Notes under the pieces: generated by a model
What the model was told of the DNA's origin: nothing
The model's database searches: none
Seen by the model: only the letters and a program-made list of their open reading frames with translations
In this document: in pieces, positions 16,572 through 25,287 of the stretch
How positions within the stretch are numbered: position 1 is the first letter of the stretch
Layout of the letters: each line of letters begins with the position of its first letter
Program-made: the position numbers and the translations under genes
From: Kingella sp. (in: b-proteobacteria)
Lineage (GTDB): Bacteria; Pseudomonadota; Gammaproteobacteria; Burkholderiales; Neisseriaceae
Reading direction: 5' to 3'
Length of the DNA stretch: 45,600 bases
NCBI RefSeq assembly: GCF_030527935.1
Contig: NZ_JAUMZV010000020.1
Span: 1 to 45,600, forward strand

Positions 16572-18962
16572 ATGACCTACCAAGTTCTCGCCCGCAAATG
16601 GCGACCCAAAACCTTCGCCGACCTTGTGGGGCAACAACACGTTGTCAAAGCCCTGCAAAACGCCCTTGCCAACGGGCGTTTGCACCACGCCTATTTGCTC
16701 ACTGGCACGCGCGGCGTGGGCAAAACCACCATCGCCCGCATTCTTGCCAAAAGTTTGAACTGCGAAAACGCTCAACACGGCGACCCCTGCGGGCAATGCG
16801 ACACCTGCCAAGCCATTGATGCGGGGCGATTTGTGGACTTGCTGGAAATTGATGCCGCCAGCAACACGGGCATAGACAATATCCGCGAAGTGCTGGAAAA
16901 CGCGCAATACGCGCCCACAGCGGGCAAATACAAGGTTTACATCATTGACGAAGTGCACATGCTGTCTAAATCCGCGTTCAACGCCATGCTCAAAACGCTG
17001 GAAGAACCGCCCGAGCACGTCAAATTTATCCTTGCCACCACCGACCCGCACAAAGTGCCGATTACGGTGTTAAGCCGTTGTTTACAATTTGTTTTACGCA
17101 ATATGACCGCGCAACAGGTGTCCGACCATTTGGCGCACGTTTTAAACGCGGAACACATCGCCTACGACCCCGCCGCGCTCACGCTGCTCGGACGCGCCGC
17201 GCAAGGCTCTATGCGCGATGCGCTCAGCCTGCTAGACCAAGCCATTGCGATGGGTTCGGGCAGCGTTACCCAAGCCGATGTGCGCCAGATGATAGGCGCG
17301 GTAGACAATCGCTATCTGTTTGAATTGATGGAAATTTTGTCGCAAAAAAACGGCGCGGCACTCATCGCCAAAGCCAGCGAAATGCACAGCCAATCGCTTG
17401 GGTTTGACAGCGTGCTGGGCGAGCTTGCCCTGCTGTTGCAACGCATCGCCCTGCTGCAAACCGTGCCCACCGCCATCCCCGCCGATGACCCCGAATACGA
17501 CCGTTTGCACGCCCTTGCCCGCGCGTTTAACGGCGAACAAATCCAGCTTTATTACCAATGCGCGCTGCACGGCAAACAAGATTTGCCGCTTGCTCCCGAT
17601 GAATACGCGGGCTTTGTGATGACGCTGCTGCGTATGCTTGCCTTTGCGCCGTTTACCGCCGAAAACGTGCCGACCAACGCGGCAATTGAAAACACGCAAA
17701 TGCACGAGCCTGCCGCGCACAATGTAGGCAGCCTGAAAACGCCAGCGGTTGCTGCGCCGCAAAACATTGCGCAGCCCAGCCAGCCCGCAAACAATCCTGC
17801 GCCAACCGAACCACAGCCACTTTCAGGCAGCCTGAAAACCGAGAATGCCAACGAAGTTACAACCAATACAATCCCTGCACCAACAGCGACGACCGCAGCG
17901 CAAGCAGAAACGCCTGAGCCGCCGCCTGCTATCAGCGAAAAGCCAGCAGCAAAAACAGTCGCGCCTGAGTCTCCCAATCCATCCGAAGAACCATCAGGCA
18001 GCCTGAAAACGGGTAACACCGATTTTGGTGATGCAGATAATTTTGGCGATGCTAAAACCAGTGCAAGCCGTTCCACCCAAACGCCAGCCGTTGAAGCGCA
18101 GCCATCGCCTGTTATCGCAGCCGAGCATAACGTTGAGAACAACAAATCTCTGGCAAACGAAGCCGCGCCTGAAACACCAGTAGTCGCGCCTGAACAAATA
18201 GGCAGCCTGCAAGCTGGGAACGCCAATAAAGTGGAAACACCAGCCGCGCAATCTAGTGAAACAAAAGACAGCGAAACACCAGCCGCCGAAGCCAAACCAC
18301 TTTCAGGCAGCCTGAAAACCGAAAGCGCCAACAAAGCCGAAACAGGTGCAACAAATTCTGCTGAAACCGAAACCCAATCCCCACAAAACATTGAACCAGC
18401 GCCCCCCCCCGCACCCAAAAAATCCCCCCGCAAAAAAAGCAGCACCACAACAAGCGATGCTGATTCAGGCAGCCTGAAACCAAACGAAGTGAGCTTCGGC
18501 GAATCCCAAAGCGAACACATCAGCGAAGCCCAAACCGATGCCACCCCCTTCCCCGCATTCGCCGCCGAAAACTGGACAGCCATCGCCGAACGCATCAGCA
18601 AGCAAATCTCCGCCGCGCGTATGCTGTTAGACCACACCGCATGGGTGGCTTACCAAGACGGTGAGTTGCGCCTAGCCATCGTCTCCGAAAAAACCAAAAA
18701 CACAACCAAAAAAGAATATTTTGACCGCATCGCCAACGCATTAAGCGAAGCCTACCAAATCCCCGTGCGCATCCAAACCCAACCCTTTGCCGATGGCAAC
18801 GGCTGGGAAACGCCCGCCATGCACCGCAGCCGCCTCGCCGCTGAAAACCGTGCCCACGCCCAAGCCCTGATGGAGCAAGACCCCGCCCTGCAAGCCATCC
18901 AACAACACTTCGGCGCAACATGGGATAGCGACAGCATCGCGCTAAACGCCGAAGTAGCCTGA
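16572..18962 (+). CDS. dnaX: DNA polymerase III subunit gamma/tau
   Basis: This 796-residue clamp-loader ATPase has Walker A GTRGVGKTT at 45-53, the zinc module C64, C73, C76 and C79, and DEVH at 126-129. AAA+ and collar domains end near residue 365. A long Ala/Pro/Thr/Glu linker (about 370-645) follows, then the C-terminal tau domain that binds the polymerase alpha subunit. E. coli tau has 643 residues, so the linker is enlarged. It contains six DUS or near-DUS copies in frame, read as GSLK or GSLQ near residues 385, 418, 475, 543, 578 and 632. Homopolymer tracts at 18402-18438 could cause frameshifting. The stop is inside a near-DUS. Confidence 0.95.
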   Translation: MTYQVLARKWRPKTFADLVGQQHVVKALQNALANGRLHHAYLLTGTRGVGKTTIARILAKSLNCENAQHGDPCGQCDTCQAIDAGRFVDLLEIDAASNTGIDNIREVLENAQYAPTAGKYKVYIIDEVHMLSKSAFNAMLKTLEEPPEHVKFILATTDPHKVPITVLSRCLQFVLRNMTAQQVSDHLAHVLNAEHIAYDPAALTLLGRAAQGSMRDALSLLDQAIAMGSGSVTQADVRQMIGAVDNRYLFELMEILSQKNGAALIAKASEMHSQSLGFDSVLGELALLLQRIALLQTVPTAIPADDPEYDRLHALARAFNGEQIQLYYQCALHGKQDLPLAPDEYAGFVMTLLRMLAFAPFTAENVPTNAAIENTQMHEPAAHNVGSLKTPAVAAPQNIAQPSQPANNPAPTEPQPLSGSLKTENANEVTTNTIPAPTATTAAQAETPEPPPAISEKPAAKTVAPESPNPSEEPSGSLKTGNTDFGDADNFGDAKTSASRSTQTPAVEAQPSPVIAAEHNVENNKSLANEAAPETPVVAPEQIGSLQAGNANKVETPAAQSSETKDSETPAAEAKPLSGSLKTESANKAETGATNSAETETQSPQNIEPAPPPAPKKSPRKKSSTTTSDADSGSLKPNEVSFGESQSEHISEAQTDATPFPAFAAENWTAIAERISKQISAARMLLDHTAWVAYQDGELRLAIVSEKTKNTTKKEYFDRIANALSEAYQIPVRIQTQPFADGNGWETPAMHRSRLAAENRAHAQALMEQDPALQAIQQHFGATWDSDSIALNAEVA
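18402..18463 (+). promoter_or_regulatory. Candidate slippage site in dnaX
   Basis: C9 at 18402-18410 is followed by A6, C6 and A7 (18432-18438). A shift of -1 at the A7 meets TGA at 18461-18463, and a shift of +1 meets TGA at 18475-18477. Either product would have about 630-635 residues and lack the tau C-terminal domain. A weak stem CAGCA/TGCTG lies just downstream. This is an inference from sequence. Confidence 0.35.
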
Positions 18963-19106
18963 AAAACGAATTCATACGTCGTTTTGACTTTGTTGAAACG
19001 CTCATTGTTTTCAGGCTGCCTACTGAACTACACCCGCAAAAGGCAGCCTGAAAATGGAATACTATTTGCTTCAAACTTACCGTTTATCTAATCCGAAAGA
19101 ACCATC

Positions 19107-20573
19107 ATGTCCTCCGTACTCAACAACCAAATTCTAGATATAAAAAAACCCTCTGCCCGCGAATGGCTTTACTTTCTTCTGATTATCCTTATCCCCAACC
19201 TCATTTTACTGGGTATCTGTTACACCTATAATTTCGCCCGTCCTCTTGTTAACACGGATTATCTTGTCTGCCTATGTTTGTTACTTATCCCTAACCGCTG
19301 GGTGCGCGCCGTAGGCTTACTCGGTTTTGCCATTGCTATCTTGCTAGACATTACCATGCTCATAATGCAAGTTGTGCCTATGGTAGATTTAGGCGCACTC
19401 GTTTCTTTGGCAGCTTTTTTAGGTGATGCTCCCACTGAATACATTGCGCTCACTGCCTTTTTGGTGGTTTACATCATTGCAATGAGTGGCTTTGTACTCT
19501 TTCTCAGTAAACGCAAACATTTCACCCGCGAACTTTACATCATCCCCATTATTTTAATCATTTCCTTTTTTATCAAAGACATCAAATACTCTGGCAGCCC
19601 AAACTACGAAGGAGTTATGGGACGTAGCAACCATTTTGTAATCAATAGCCAATTTTCGCTTATGGATCAAATGCTGACCACAGGCTGGTTCAAAGCCATG
19701 AATACCACACCAACACTTATCCCCTACCCCACAGTCAGCCCCAACGATAGCAACATCAAACTTGACCGTGCCATCACCCATTTTACCCAACCTACATCCA
19801 ATAAAATCCTATTCGTTATTGTTGAATCGCTGGCAGGCTATCGCAACCCACAAATAATTACCGACCTTACTTCGCCCATCGCCGCACATAGCGACAAACT
19901 TGAATACCTTGAAACTGGCGATTTTGCCACCGTAAACTCCAATACCATTGGTGGCGAAATGCGCGAACTTTGCAACAAAGCCATCAAAGGCGGTTACGCT
20001 TTCCGTCGTCTCGATGCCCAAGAATTTGCCGACTGCATCCCCAATCAAATGCTCAAACAAGGCTATCAAACCACCAGCCTAGTCGGCGTTAATGGACGCT
20101 TTGTGGACTATATCTACTGGTATCCCAAAGCAGGATTCCAAAAATCATGGTTTCTCGACAGCTTCGCCAATAATCTAAGACACTGTCAAGTATTTCACGG
20201 TGTATGCGACACCGAAATCCCAAAAATTATTGCCCAAGAAGTCTTTCAACCCAACCAGCCTAAACAATTTGTTTACTGGCTCACGCTAACCGCCCACGCC
20301 CCTTATCACCTTGAAGACCTTACCCAACCTAACCCCAACGTAAGCTGCGAAAAATACAAAATCAATGAAAATACCGAAACATGTCGCAACATTAAACTTA
20401 ATGGGCAGTTATTCCGTGCCATAAGCACCATTATTGACCAACCCAATATGAAAGGTGTTGAAGTTGTCATGGTGGGCGACTACAAAGCCCCTATTTATGA
20501 CTACAATGAAGAAGACTACCTTATCTACAAACCTGAGCTAGCCGTAAGCTGGGTACACTTCAAAATCAAATAA
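19107..20573 (+). CDS. Sulfatase-like inner-membrane protein
   Basis: This 488-residue protein has about five membrane helices in residues 18-165, then a periplasmic domain of the alkaline-phosphatase/sulfatase superfamily. Landmarks are FVIVESLAGY near 236-245, a probable nucleophile threonine in NTIGGEMREL near 277, and VMVGDYKAP near 453-461. Relatives transfer phosphoethanolamine or phosphoglycerol to envelope glycans. The last motif is normally GDH; here it is GDY, so one metal-ligand histidine may be lost. The gene looks more AT-rich than its neighbours and has no DUS. It ends 2 bp before ruvB. Confidence 0.7.
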   Translation: MSSVLNNQILDIKKPSAREWLYFLLIILIPNLILLGICYTYNFARPLVNTDYLVCLCLLLIPNRWVRAVGLLGFAIAILLDITMLIMQVVPMVDLGALVSLAAFLGDAPTEYIALTAFLVVYIIAMSGFVLFLSKRKHFTRELYIIPIILIISFFIKDIKYSGSPNYEGVMGRSNHFVINSQFSLMDQMLTTGWFKAMNTTPTLIPYPTVSPNDSNIKLDRAITHFTQPTSNKILFVIVESLAGYRNPQIITDLTSPIAAHSDKLEYLETGDFATVNSNTIGGEMRELCNKAIKGGYAFRRLDAQEFADCIPNQMLKQGYQTTSLVGVNGRFVDYIYWYPKAGFQKSWFLDSFANNLRHCQVFHGVCDTEIPKIIAQEVFQPNQPKQFVYWLTLTAHAPYHLEDLTQPNPNVSCEKYKINENTETCRNIKLNGQLFRAISTIIDQPNMKGVEVVMVGDYKAPIYDYNEEDYLIYKPELAVSWVHFKIK

Positions 20574-20575
20574 CC

Positions 20576-21607
20576 ATGCTCCAAACCGACAACCTCACCA
20601 CCCAAGCCCAACCCCGCCTGATTGCCGCGCAAAATCTCTCCGCCCAAGAAGAACAACTAGAACGCGCCCTGCGCCCCAAAACCCTCGCCGACTATATCGG
20701 GCAACACAAAGCCAAAGAACAGCTTGCCATCTTTATCGCCGCCGCCAAAAAGCGCAGCGAAGCCCTAGACCACAGCCTGTTGTTTGGCCCCCCAGGTTTG
20801 GGCAAAACCACGCTTGCCAACATCATCGCGCGCGAGCTGGGCGTAAATCTGCGGCAAACATCAGGCCCCGTGCTGGAACGCGCAGGCGACCTTGCCGCCC
20901 TGCTCACCAACCTAGAACCGCATGACGTGCTGTTTATTGACGAAATCCACCGCCTAAGCCCCGTGGTAGAAGAAATTTTGTATCCCGCGATGGAAGACTA
21001 TCAGCTAGACATCATGATAGGCGAAGGCCCCGCCGCCCGTTCCGTCAAAATAGACCTGCCGCCGTTCACACTCATCGGCGCCACCACCCGCGCGGGCATG
21101 CTCACCAACCCGCTGCGCGACCGCTTCGGCATCGTTGCCCGACTAGAATTCTACGAAATCAACGATTTATCTACCATTGTCGCCCGCTCCGCCCAGCTGC
21201 TCAACATGGATTTAGACCAACAAGGCGCGTTGGAAATCGCCCGTCGCAGCCGTGGCACGCCGCGCATTGCCAACCGCCTGCTGCGCCGTGTGCGCGATTA
21301 TGCCGAAGTCAAACATTCAGGCAGCATCAACGCCCGCATCGCCGATGCTGCCCTATCCATGCTGGATGTGGACAAAATCGGGCTAGACATGATGGACAGA
21401 AAATTCCTAGAAGCCGTGTTGCACAAATTCAGCGGCGGACCCGTTGGGCTAGACAACATCGCCGCCGCCATCGGCGAATCCACCGACACCATCGAAGACG
21501 TAATAGAACCCTACCTTATCCAACAAGGCTTCCTGCAACGCACTCCACGCGGGCGCATGGCAACCACCAGCGCGTTTGCCCACTTCGGCTTAACCCCGCC
21601 CGAGTAG
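20576..21607 (+). CDS. ruvB: Holliday junction branch-migration helicase RuvB
   Basis: This 343-residue AAA+ motor has Walker A GPPGLGKTT at 71-79, DEIHRL (Walker B), and the RuvB signature GATTRAGMLTNPLRDRFG. The winged-helix C-terminus ends RTPRGRMAT. It drives branch migration with RuvA during recombination repair. It starts 2 bp after the preceding stop, so the two may be co-transcribed although their functions differ. ruvA and ruvC are not in the window. Confidence 0.96.
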   Translation: MLQTDNLTTQAQPRLIAAQNLSAQEEQLERALRPKTLADYIGQHKAKEQLAIFIAAAKKRSEALDHSLLFGPPGLGKTTLANIIARELGVNLRQTSGPVLERAGDLAALLTNLEPHDVLFIDEIHRLSPVVEEILYPAMEDYQLDIMIGEGPAARSVKIDLPPFTLIGATTRAGMLTNPLRDRFGIVARLEFYEINDLSTIVARSAQLLNMDLDQQGALEIARRSRGTPRIANRLLRRVRDYAEVKHSGSINARIADAALSMLDVDKIGLDMMDRKFLEAVLHKFSGGPVGLDNIAAAIGESTDTIEDVIEPYLIQQGFLQRTPRGRMATTSAFAHFGLTPPE

Positions 21608-21665
21608 CCCCATCCGTTTTCAGGCTGCCTTATCAAACAGAAACCTTTGCAACACCCGCAACCCA

Positions 21666-21690
21666 ATGGAGCGTCGGCGGCTCGCCGACA
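21666..21690. repeat. Small GC-rich palindrome, ATGGAnCG family
   Basis: It starts ATGGAGCGTCGGCGGCTCG and has a perfect 7-bp stem. It lies between ruvB and the HAD-like gene. Confidence 0.75.
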
Positions 21691-21846
21691 TTGTTCCAAA
21701 CAACAAAGTCCTATTATTCAGCACCATTTTAGATTTCAGGCTGCTTCATAGCTTTCGCCCAAGCTCCAAACAGCCCATGCCAACAACCATTAGGCAGCCT
21801 GAAAACATCATCCCCCATTTTTCAGGCTGCCCCATCATCCAAAACC

Positions 21847-22305
21847 ATGCTCCTATTCCTAGACTTTGACGGCGTACTCCATTCCGCCTACGCCTTTCGC
21901 CAAGAACAAATGTTCAGCCAACTCCCCATTTTTGAACGCTTTTTTAGGCAGCCTGAAAACGCCGCCATCCAATTCGTCATCTCATCCACATGGCGACACG
22001 GGCGCGACCTTGCCGCCTTACGCCGCCCCTTCTCCCCCGACATCGCCCAGCGTATCATCGGCAAAACCCCCGAACACGTCGCCACCAGCCCCATCGCCCC
22101 GCGCGAACAAGAAATCCTGTGCTATCTGGAAGACAACCTAATCCCCAACGAACCATGGCTCGCCCTAGACGATGCCCGCAGCTACTTCCACCACCACAGC
22201 CAGCGCGTCCACTTCTGCACCGCAGGCACAGGGCTAACCGAACGCGACCTGCCCGAGCTCGCCCAACTGATTGACCGCGTTAAACACCGCTTTCAGGCAG
22301 CCTGA
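21847..22305 (+). CDS. HAD-like protein
   Basis: This 152-residue protein begins MLLFLDFDGVLHS, with the HAD nucleophile motif DxDG at residues 6-9, and has ISSTW (motif II) near 41-45 and LDDAR (acidic motif IV) near 107-111. It resembles the short HAD domains of the Swiss Army Knife group linked to nucleic-acid end repair, but its substrate is unknown. A DUS is read in frame as FRQPEN, and the stop codon is in another DUS, so it ends FQAA. DUS copies flank both sides. Confidence 0.75.
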   Translation: MLLFLDFDGVLHSAYAFRQEQMFSQLPIFERFFRQPENAAIQFVISSTWRHGRDLAALRRPFSPDIAQRIIGKTPEHVATSPIAPREQEILCYLEDNLIPNEPWLALDDARSYFHHHSQRVHFCTAGTGLTERDLPELAQLIDRVKHRFQAA

Positions 22306-22404
22306 AAACACCACCCCGCGCAATCCACCCCAATCAAACAACCCACCCCTTTTCAGGCTGCCCCATCCCCCAAGGCAGCCTGAAAAACCAAATTAAAACC
22401 ACCC

Positions 22405-22830
22405 ATGCACATCCGCCCCGCCACCCCCGCCGACATCCCCGCCTTAGTCGCCCTAGATGCCCAAACCAACCCCCATCCGTGGACAGCCAACCAATTTCAG
22501 GCTGCCCACCGCCCCCCCATCCACACCCTGCTCATCGCCGAACAACACCAACACATCATCGGCTACATCGCATGGCAACACATCCCAAACGAAATAGAAC
22601 TCCACCTTATCGCCACCGCCCCCAGCCACCGCCAACAAGGCATCGCCAGCCAGCTCATGCAAGCACTCATCGCCACCGCCCAGCAACACCACGCCCGCAT
22701 CATCCTAGAAGTTCGCGCCAGCAACCACATCGCCCAAGCCCTTTACCGCAAACACCAATTCGCCCCTATCGCCACCCGCAAAAACTACTACGGCAACGAA
22801 GATGCCATCATCATGGAGAAATCATGCTAA
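22405..22830 (+). CDS. rimI: Ribosomal protein bS18-alanine N-acetyltransferase
   Basis: This 141-residue GNAT protein has an acetyl-CoA loop around APSHRQQGIAS (near 72-82), EVRASNHIAQALYRKHQF (near 98-115) and the C-terminal NYYGNEDAI, which is typical of RimI. It acetylates the N-terminal alanine of bS18. A reverse DUS is read in frame as FQAAH. The stop overlaps the next start by 7 bp, so the downstream gene is translationally coupled. Confidence 0.9.
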   Translation: MHIRPATPADIPALVALDAQTNPHPWTANQFQAAHRPPIHTLLIAEQHQHIIGYIAWQHIPNEIELHLIATAPSHRQQGIASQLMQALIATAQQHHARIILEVRASNHIAQALYRKHQFAPIATRKNYYGNEDAIIMEKSC

Positions 22831-23570
22831 ACAGCCGCTATATCCACCTACACCAAGCCCTAGGACTGGGCGCAATGTGGCTCAACCAACACGCCCAAAT
22901 CCGCCCCACCCAAGGCAGCCTGAAAGCCGAAGGCTTCAACGGAGTTAAAACAACCCCCGCCCACCCCAGCGCAACCCCATCCCACAACACACCCCAGCCA
23001 ACCCAACCCCGCCACACCAGCCCCGCCACCCAAGGCAACGCCCTAGCCAAAATCCGCCAACGCGCCCCCAGCCATCCCCCTGCCACCCCAACACCCCAAC
23101 CCATTCCCACCCCACAAACCACCCCGCTGCACAGTCCCACCATCCGCCCCGCCAAACTCCTGATATTAAGCGTCTGCCCATCCGTGGACGACATCGCCGC
23201 AGGCAAACTATTCAGCGGCGCAGACGGCGAAATGCTGCACAAAATGCTCCAGGCCATCGCACTCCCACCCGAGCAAGCCCATTTCAGCACATGGCTCAAA
23301 AACAGCCCCGACTTCAACCCACGCCCCGACGCGCAAACCATCACCGCCGCCGCCCCCAGCATCGCCCAAGAATGGCAGCAAACCCAAGCCCAAGCCATGC
23401 TCCTGCTCGGCGACTTCTTCCACCGCCCCGAAGTCCAAACCGCACTCAACGCCATCGCCCCCGCCGCCGCGCGTTACCACATCCCCCACCCCATGCGCCT
23501 TGCCAGCAATCCCCAGCTCAAACGCAGCGCATGGGAAACCCTGCAAAAACTCCAAGCCGCGCTAAAATGA
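22824..23570 (+). CDS. Uracil-DNA glycosylase-like protein, degenerate
   Basis: This 248-residue protein starts at an ATG overlapping the rimI stop. Residues 28-110 form a Pro/Thr/His-rich low-complexity linker. The C-terminal 135 residues resemble the uracil-glycosylase superfamily (LFSGADGEMLHKMLQAIAL, then WLKNSPDFNPRPDAQTI, then MLLLGDFF). The usual N-terminal GEAPG motif reads SVCPS here and no Fe-S cysteine cluster is visible, so catalysis is doubtful. Position after rimI suggests it is expressed with it. Confidence 0.6.
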   Translation: MLNSRYIHLHQALGLGAMWLNQHAQIRPTQGSLKAEGFNGVKTTPAHPSATPSHNTPQPTQPRHTSPATQGNALAKIRQRAPSHPPATPTPQPIPTPQTTPLHSPTIRPAKLLILSVCPSVDDIAAGKLFSGADGEMLHKMLQAIALPPEQAHFSTWLKNSPDFNPRPDAQTITAAAPSIAQEWQQTQAQAMLLLGDFFHRPEVQTALNAIAPAAARYHIPHPMRLASNPQLKRSAWETLQKLQAALK

Positions 23571-23612
23571 TTTGACAAGGCAGCCAAACATCCGCATAAT
23601 GCGCCACTTCAT

Positions 23613-23688
23613 TCCCCGATAGCTCAGTCGGTAGAGCGACGGACTGTTAATCCGCAGGTCGCTGGTTCGAGCCCAGCTCGGGGAGCTA
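23613..23688 (+). tRNA. tRNA-Asn (GTT)
   Basis: The cloverleaf is complete. The acceptor arms TCCCCGA and TCGGGGA pair, the D loop is AGTCGGTA, the anticodon GTT sits in the loop CTGTTAA at 23644-23650, and the T arm is GCTGG-TTCGAGC-CCAGC. After discriminator G685 the genome has CTA rather than CCA, so the CCA end must be finished by nucleotidyltransferase. Confidence 0.96.
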
Positions 23689-23720
23689 AAAAAGCCAAGT
23701 TTTTCGGAACTTGGCTTTTT
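23688..23720 (+). terminator. Terminator of tRNA-Asn
   Basis: AAAAGCCAAGTT and AACTTGGCTTTTT form a strong stem with a short loop and T5 tail right after the tRNA. Confidence 0.85.
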
Positions 23721-23764
23721 GCTGTTTGGATGATTGGGCTAACGGTTTAGGCAGCCTGAAACGC

Positions 23765-23887
23765 CTATTTCACCGTTTCCACGCCGCCTTTAATCTCGCC
23801 ATAGGCTTGCGTATTGCCTGCACCGTCCGTGCCCGCACAAGCCGCCAGCATCAAAGTTGCCAAAGTCAAAACCAAAAGTTTCTTCAT
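23765..23887 (-). CDS. Small lipoprotein
   Basis: This 40-residue peptide begins MKKLLVLTLATLMLAAC, a lipoprotein signal with lipobox LAAC. The mature part is only about 24 residues, CAGTDGAGNTQAYGEIKGGV and a few more. Three ATG codons stand in a row; I chose the last (23887), with GGAAGG at a good distance. It resembles entericidin-sized lipoproteins but I cannot assign a role. Confidence 0.65.
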   Translation of the reverse strand: MKKLLVLTLATLMLAACAGTDGAGNTQAYGEIKGGVETVK

Positions 23888-23994
23888 CATCATTCCTTCC
23901 ATATTTAAAAACACATTTTCAGGCTGCCTTTTAGTAAACCATATAGGCAGCCTGAAAACGAGCAAAGCGAGTTTCAACGAAGTTAAAACCCCGC

Positions 23995-24438
23995 TTACGA
24001 CAACGCCGCTTTCAACGCCTTGTTCACTTCGCCCATATCCGCCTTGCCCGTCAAGCGCGTTTTCAGCAGCCCCATCGCCTTGCCCATATCCGCCATGCTG
24101 CTTGCGCCTGTTTCAGCAACTGCTTTTGCCACTTCCGCCGCAATCGCTTCTGCCGACAGCATCTCGGGCAAATAGCCTTGCAGCACCACGATTTCTGTGT
24201 TTTCCTTGTCCACCAAATCGGCGCGACCCGCATCAGCGTAGATTTTCGCGCTGTCTTTGCGCTGCTTAATCATTTTGCCGATGATGGCTTGCACTTTGGC
24301 ATCGTCTGCTTCGGCGCGCTCGTCCACTTCAAACTGCTTAATCGCCGCGTTCACCAAGCGGATGGTGGACAACGTTGCGCTGTCTTTGGCTTTCATGGCG
24401 GCTTTCATGTCTTCAGTTAATTTTGCTTTTAAAGTCAT
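23995..24438 (-). CDS. yqeY: GatB/YqeY-domain protein
   Basis: This 147-residue, helical, lysine- and alanine-rich protein matches the YqeY family, related to the C-terminal tRNA-binding domain of GatB. Characteristic parts are STIRLVNAAIKQFEVDER and VLQGYLPEMLSAEAI. The exact role is unknown. I chose the ATG at 24438 because AGGAG lies 5 nt upstream. It is downstream of rpsU on the same strand, as is common in proteobacteria, with a terminator between them. Confidence 0.88.
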   Translation of the reverse strand: MTLKAKLTEDMKAAMKAKDSATLSTIRLVNAAIKQFEVDERAEADDAKVQAIIGKMIKQRKDSAKIYADAGRADLVDKENTEIVVLQGYLPEMLSAEAIAAEVAKAVAETGASSMADMGKAMGLLKTRLTGKADMGEVNKALKAALS

Positions 24439-24456
24439 TGTGTTGCTCCTTGTAAA

Positions 24457-24490
24457 CAAAAACACCGCAAACTCAAACGCTTGCGGTGTT
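24457..24490 (-). terminator. Terminator between rpsU and yqeY
   Basis: ACACCGCAA and TTGCGGTGT pair, with TTTTTG following on the minus strand. It lies about 70 bp after rpsU and just before the yqeY ribosome-binding site, so yqeY may depend on read-through. Confidence 0.8.
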
Positions 24491-24557
24491 GATTAAATGG
24501 ATGGCGCATAGCAACCCTGTTTTATGTTTTCAGGATGCCTAATGCGCTTGGCGCAAA

Positions 24558-24770
24558 TCAGTACAATTTAGGTGGCAATTGTTGGCTGCGCAGGCGTTTT
24601 TGCAAGCGTTTAGCGGCTGCGGCTTTTTTACGTTTGCGCTCGGTAGTCGGTTTTTCGTAGGCTTCGCGCGCGCGCAATTCGGTCAAAAGACCTGTTTTTT
24701 CAATCGCGCGTTTAAAGCGACGCATCGCAACTTCAAAGGGTTCGTTTTCTTTTACTTTAATAGAAGTCAT
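24558..24770 (-). CDS. rpsU: 30S ribosomal protein bS21
   Basis: This 70-residue, very basic protein has the S21 hallmarks VKENEPFEVAMRRFKRAIEK and a KRKKAAAAKR basic stretch. AAGGA precedes the ATG. bS21 helps initiation on the 30S platform. Length is normal. Confidence 0.96.
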   Translation of the reverse strand: MTSIKVKENEPFEVAMRRFKRAIEKTGLLTELRAREAYEKPTTERKRKKAAAAKRLQKRLRSQQLPPKLY

Positions 24771-25064
24771 TGTTTTTCATCCTTAAAAATGGGTTTAAAT
24801 CAAAATATCGTATCCAAGGTTTTTCAGACTGCCTGAAAGGGCGAGATACTGCGCCCTGATGATGCAAACATCACCTCCAAACTCAATCGGCAGCGCGTTG
24901 GGCGCATACCGCAAAAAATTAAGCCGTTTAAACAACGGCGTATCAAATCAAAACTGGGCGCGATTATCGCAGCGCGGCGGCTTTTTGTCAATGTTTCGGC
25001 AGCCTGAAAACGGGTTTTGCGCTACAATGCGCGTCTTTCAAAAACCCACACAAGGCACACAAAA

Positions 25065-25286
25065 ATGACCCACGCCACCACGCCAACCATTCACATCACC
25101 CCGCAAGATTTGCCGCTGCATTGCGATGGTTCAGCCACCACGCAACACGCATGGAACGGGCATCCGCGCGTTTTCCTGCCCATCCAAGCCAACAGCAGCA
25201 TAGAATGCCCCTACTGTGGCACGGTGTATCAACTTGATGGCGAGTTGCCCTACCACCACGCCCCTGTTCTGGCAGGCGGGCATTAA
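25065..25286 (+). CDS. Zinc-finger protein (CHCC type)
   Basis: This 73-residue protein has the CHCC zinc pattern C20, H33, C48 and C51, with HPRVFLPI after the histidine and CPYCG at the end. It belongs to the zf-CHCC family related to the complex I subunit NDUFS6. Its bacterial function is not established. I chose the ATG at 25065, since the frame upstream contains a DUS. It ends one base before queH, which suggests an operon. Confidence 0.85.
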   Translation: MTHATTPTIHITPQDLPLHCDGSATTQHAWNGHPRVFLPIQANSSIECPYCGTVYQLDGELPYHHAPVLAGGH

Positions 25287-25287
25287 C

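Noticed and set aside
17552..18637. 361-residue frame antisense to dnaX
   Set aside because: It arises from the repetitive linker and in-frame DUS copies, which read FRLPE and similar on the other strand.
21666..21869. 67-residue frame before the HAD gene
   Set aside because: It consists of the GC-rich palindrome and a DUS in translation, with no ribosome-binding site.
22479..22823. N-terminal extension of the glycosylase-like gene
   Set aside because: The extra 115 residues overlap rimI out of frame and are Pro/His/Arg-rich nonsense. The ATG at 22824, overlapping the rimI stop, is a much better start.
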